64,000 nucleotides of DNA from Haladaptatus sp. DYF46. Its GTDB lineage: Archaea > Halobacteriota > Halobacteria > Halobacteriales > Haladaptataceae. Below the pieces are notes generated by a model that had not been told where the DNA came from, made no database searches, and worked only from the letters and a program-made list of their open reading frames with translations. Both the position numbers and the translations under genes were made by a program. The stretch spans positions 186,001 through 250,000 of the forward strand of contig NZ_JAJFAY010000003.1 in the NCBI RefSeq assembly GCF_021083305.1, in the 5' to 3' direction. Each line of letters begins with the position of its first letter. Within the stretch, counting starts at the first letter, position 1. Shown here one piece after another: positions 62,839 through 64,000 of the stretch.

Positions 62839-63502
62839 GAGTGTTCGAAATCAGCTGGGTCGGTTATCGTACGATACAGTGCTCGTTGGACCGGTTATCC
62901 ACCAGTCCTGTCGGCACGGTGTTGCGCTCGACGGTGCGATGACACCGATATCCGGTGAGGACCGAGCGACACCACGGGGAGTCGTCGAACGCGATGGGTC
63001 CCCGTCTCCCGAGTTCGGGACGGATAGTCCGTCCGCGTCGGACCGAGTAGGCAGGCAACGTCCAGCACATAATTTCTGCTGGCTAGTCACACTATATTCC
63101 AAATGAGAAACGAGTTTATTTCCCCGGTTTGTCTGCTGTATTCATTCGAAGCGGCCGTCACGTCCGCAAAGATAGTTGATCATAGCCATCCTTGTTTCCT
63201 AGCCCAGATGATTCTCTGTTCACGGATAGAGTAATGATCGGTTACGAATCCATCCGCTCATAGTAACGGTCCATTTCATCCGTTCCGATAAGCGTCTCGG
63301 CGAATCCGTCACGGGAAGGACGACGGGTGAGGGAATCTCCGAGAATCACACCCCCGATGTCAAGTGTATTTATCGACAGAAGAACCCGGATCGCGGCGAA
63401 CGAGGGGGTTCGGCGGTTTGGTTCCGACTCGGGGGTCCACCCGCTCGGGTGTCGAACGAATCGGAGGGGCCGTTCGAGTCGGAAGGGCCGTTTCGACGGC
63501 CG
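62839..63502. other. Intergenic region, lpdA promoter side and glmS 3' side
   Basis: About 660 bases. No clear gene. A minus-strand open frame ending at 63242 (acidic end ...DGFAETLIGTDEMDRYYERMDS) could be a 35-residue protein from a GTG at 63349, or the tail of a decayed gene; no family is recognised. The stretch 63071-63300 is AT-richer. Confidence 0.3.
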
Positions 63503-64000
63503 TTACTCCACGGTGACGCTTTTGGCGAGGTTACGCGGCTTGTCGATGTCGCGGCCCTTCTCCTTCGCCACGTGATAGGCGAACAGTTGCAGATACACGT
63601 TCGCGATGACGGGTTCCATTAGACCGACCGAGGGCACTTCGAACGTCGTATCGAACACGGGGTTCGCTTCGGTGTCGGACGTGACGCCGATGACGGGGGC
63701 ACCCCGGGATTCGACTTCCTTGACGTTGTGAAGCGTCTCGGCGGCGTTGGTCTCCTCGGTAAGTATCGCGATGACCGGCGTCGTCTCCGTCACGAGCGCG
63801 AGCGGGCCGTGTTTGAGTTCGCCGCCCGCAAAGCCTTCCGCGTGTTCGTAGGATATTTCCTTGAGTTTGAGCGCGCCTTCGAGCGCGACCGGATGGCCGA
63901 GGTGACGGCCGATGAAAAAGAACGAGTCGCTGTCGGCGAACGCCTCCGCCTCGTTCCGGACCGACGCCTCCGCGTCGAGTACCTGTTGAATCGCACCCGG
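63503..64000 (-). CDS. glmS: Glutamine-fructose-6-phosphate aminotransferase, C-terminal part (cut by window edge)
   Basis: The last 165 codons are inside the window, read from 64000. SFFFIGRHLGHPVALEGALKLKEISYEHAEGFAGGELKHGPLALV is the conserved block of the second SIS isomerase domain, and LAKSVTVE is the almost invariant GlmS C-terminus (PRNLAKSVTVE). It makes glucosamine 6-phosphate from fructose 6-phosphate and glutamine for glycan and S-layer sugar synthesis. The glutaminase domain lies outside the window. Confidence 0.95.
   Translation of the reverse strand, partial: PGAIQQVLDAEASVRNEAEAFADSDSFFFIGRHLGHPVALEGALKLKEISYEHAEGFAGGELKHGPLALVTETTPVIAILTEETNAAETLHNVKEVESRGAPVIGVTSDTEANPVFDTTFEVPSVGLMEPVIANVYLQLFAYHVAKEKGRDIDKPRNLAKSVTVE

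Noticed and set aside
63242..63349. 35-codon minus-strand frame with an acidic end
   Set aside because: GTG start, poorly placed TATA-like element and no family; could be the tail of a decayed gene. Not called as a gene.
1..64000. tRNA, rRNA or CRISPR loci
   Set aside because: Scanning by eye found no T-arm-like cloverleaf, no rRNA stretches and no regularly spaced direct repeats. A covariance-model search would be needed to exclude an unusual or intron-bearing tRNA.

Overview
The window reads as a chromosomal stretch of a haloarchaeon. The predicted proteins are rich in Asp and Glu, and several secreted proteins carry twin-arginine (Tat) leaders. Many starts look leaderless, with a TATA-like element about 25 to 30 bases upstream. 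The regulators belong to haloarchaeal families (bacterio-opsin-activator type HTH, PAS/GAF sensors, TrmB, FilR1-like), and the folate genes include a FolC-FolP fusion. A Haladaptatus-like genus is possible, but that is a guess. No rRNA, tRNA, CRISPR array or intact transposase was found.

Layout. 0-6.5 kb: start of a Tat-exported gamma-glutamyltransferase, a Tat-exported PhoX-like protein, a winged-helix protein, a PAS-PAS-GAF-HTH10 sensor-regulator, a pyridoxamine-oxidase-like protein and a ribbon-helix-helix protein. 6.5-10.5 kb: an AT-richer, gene-poor block with a frameshifted aminoglycoside-phosphotransferase-like remnant, a geranylgeranyl-reductase-like flavoprotein, an SMR efflux pump and a divergent TrmB regulator. 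10.5-17 kb: an M28 peptidase, then a minus-strand cluster that looks like a halocin C8-type antimicrobial locus (FilR1-like regulator, Tat-led precursor ending in an 11-Cys peptide, two membrane proteins, an M48 protease). 17-25.6 kb: DoxX-like protein, TetR-P450-SDR group, gnd-rpiA pentose-phosphate pair and two regulators. 25.7-48.1 kb: BCCT transporter, UspA, threonine/serine ammonia-lyase, two tandem dimethylglycine/sarcosine-dehydrogenase-like proteins, a MetF-like reductase, GlyA, a DmdA/GcvT-like methyltransferase, FolC-FolP, Fhs, an EamA permease, RidA and two FolD paralogues separated by a small zinc-finger gene. 48.8-57.5 kb: FAH-fold hydrolase/dehydratase, aldehyde dehydrogenase, GNAT, SDR, metallo-hydrolase, amphi-Trp protein, NDH-2-like flavoprotein, HAD phosphatase, a broken GH15 gene and an Azf/uronate-dehydrogenase-like enzyme. 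57.6-62.8 kb: a 2-oxoacid dehydrogenase operon (E3, fused E1 alpha-beta, E2). The right edge holds the 3' end of glmS.

The most coherent proposal is a tetrahydrofolate-linked demethylation route. Methylated amines (for example glycine betaine imported by the BCCT carrier) would be demethylated by the GcvT-fused flavoproteins and perhaps by the DmdA-like protein. The C1 units would be oxidised through MetF and FolD, with ATP recovered by Fhs. The glycine left over could become serine through GlyA and then pyruvate through the ammonia-lyase, with RidA clearing reactive enamines; the 2-oxoacid dehydrogenase could use the pyruvate. The second highlight is the halocin C8-like cluster with candidate self-protection, export and regulatory parts. 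Both are inferences from motifs and gene order.
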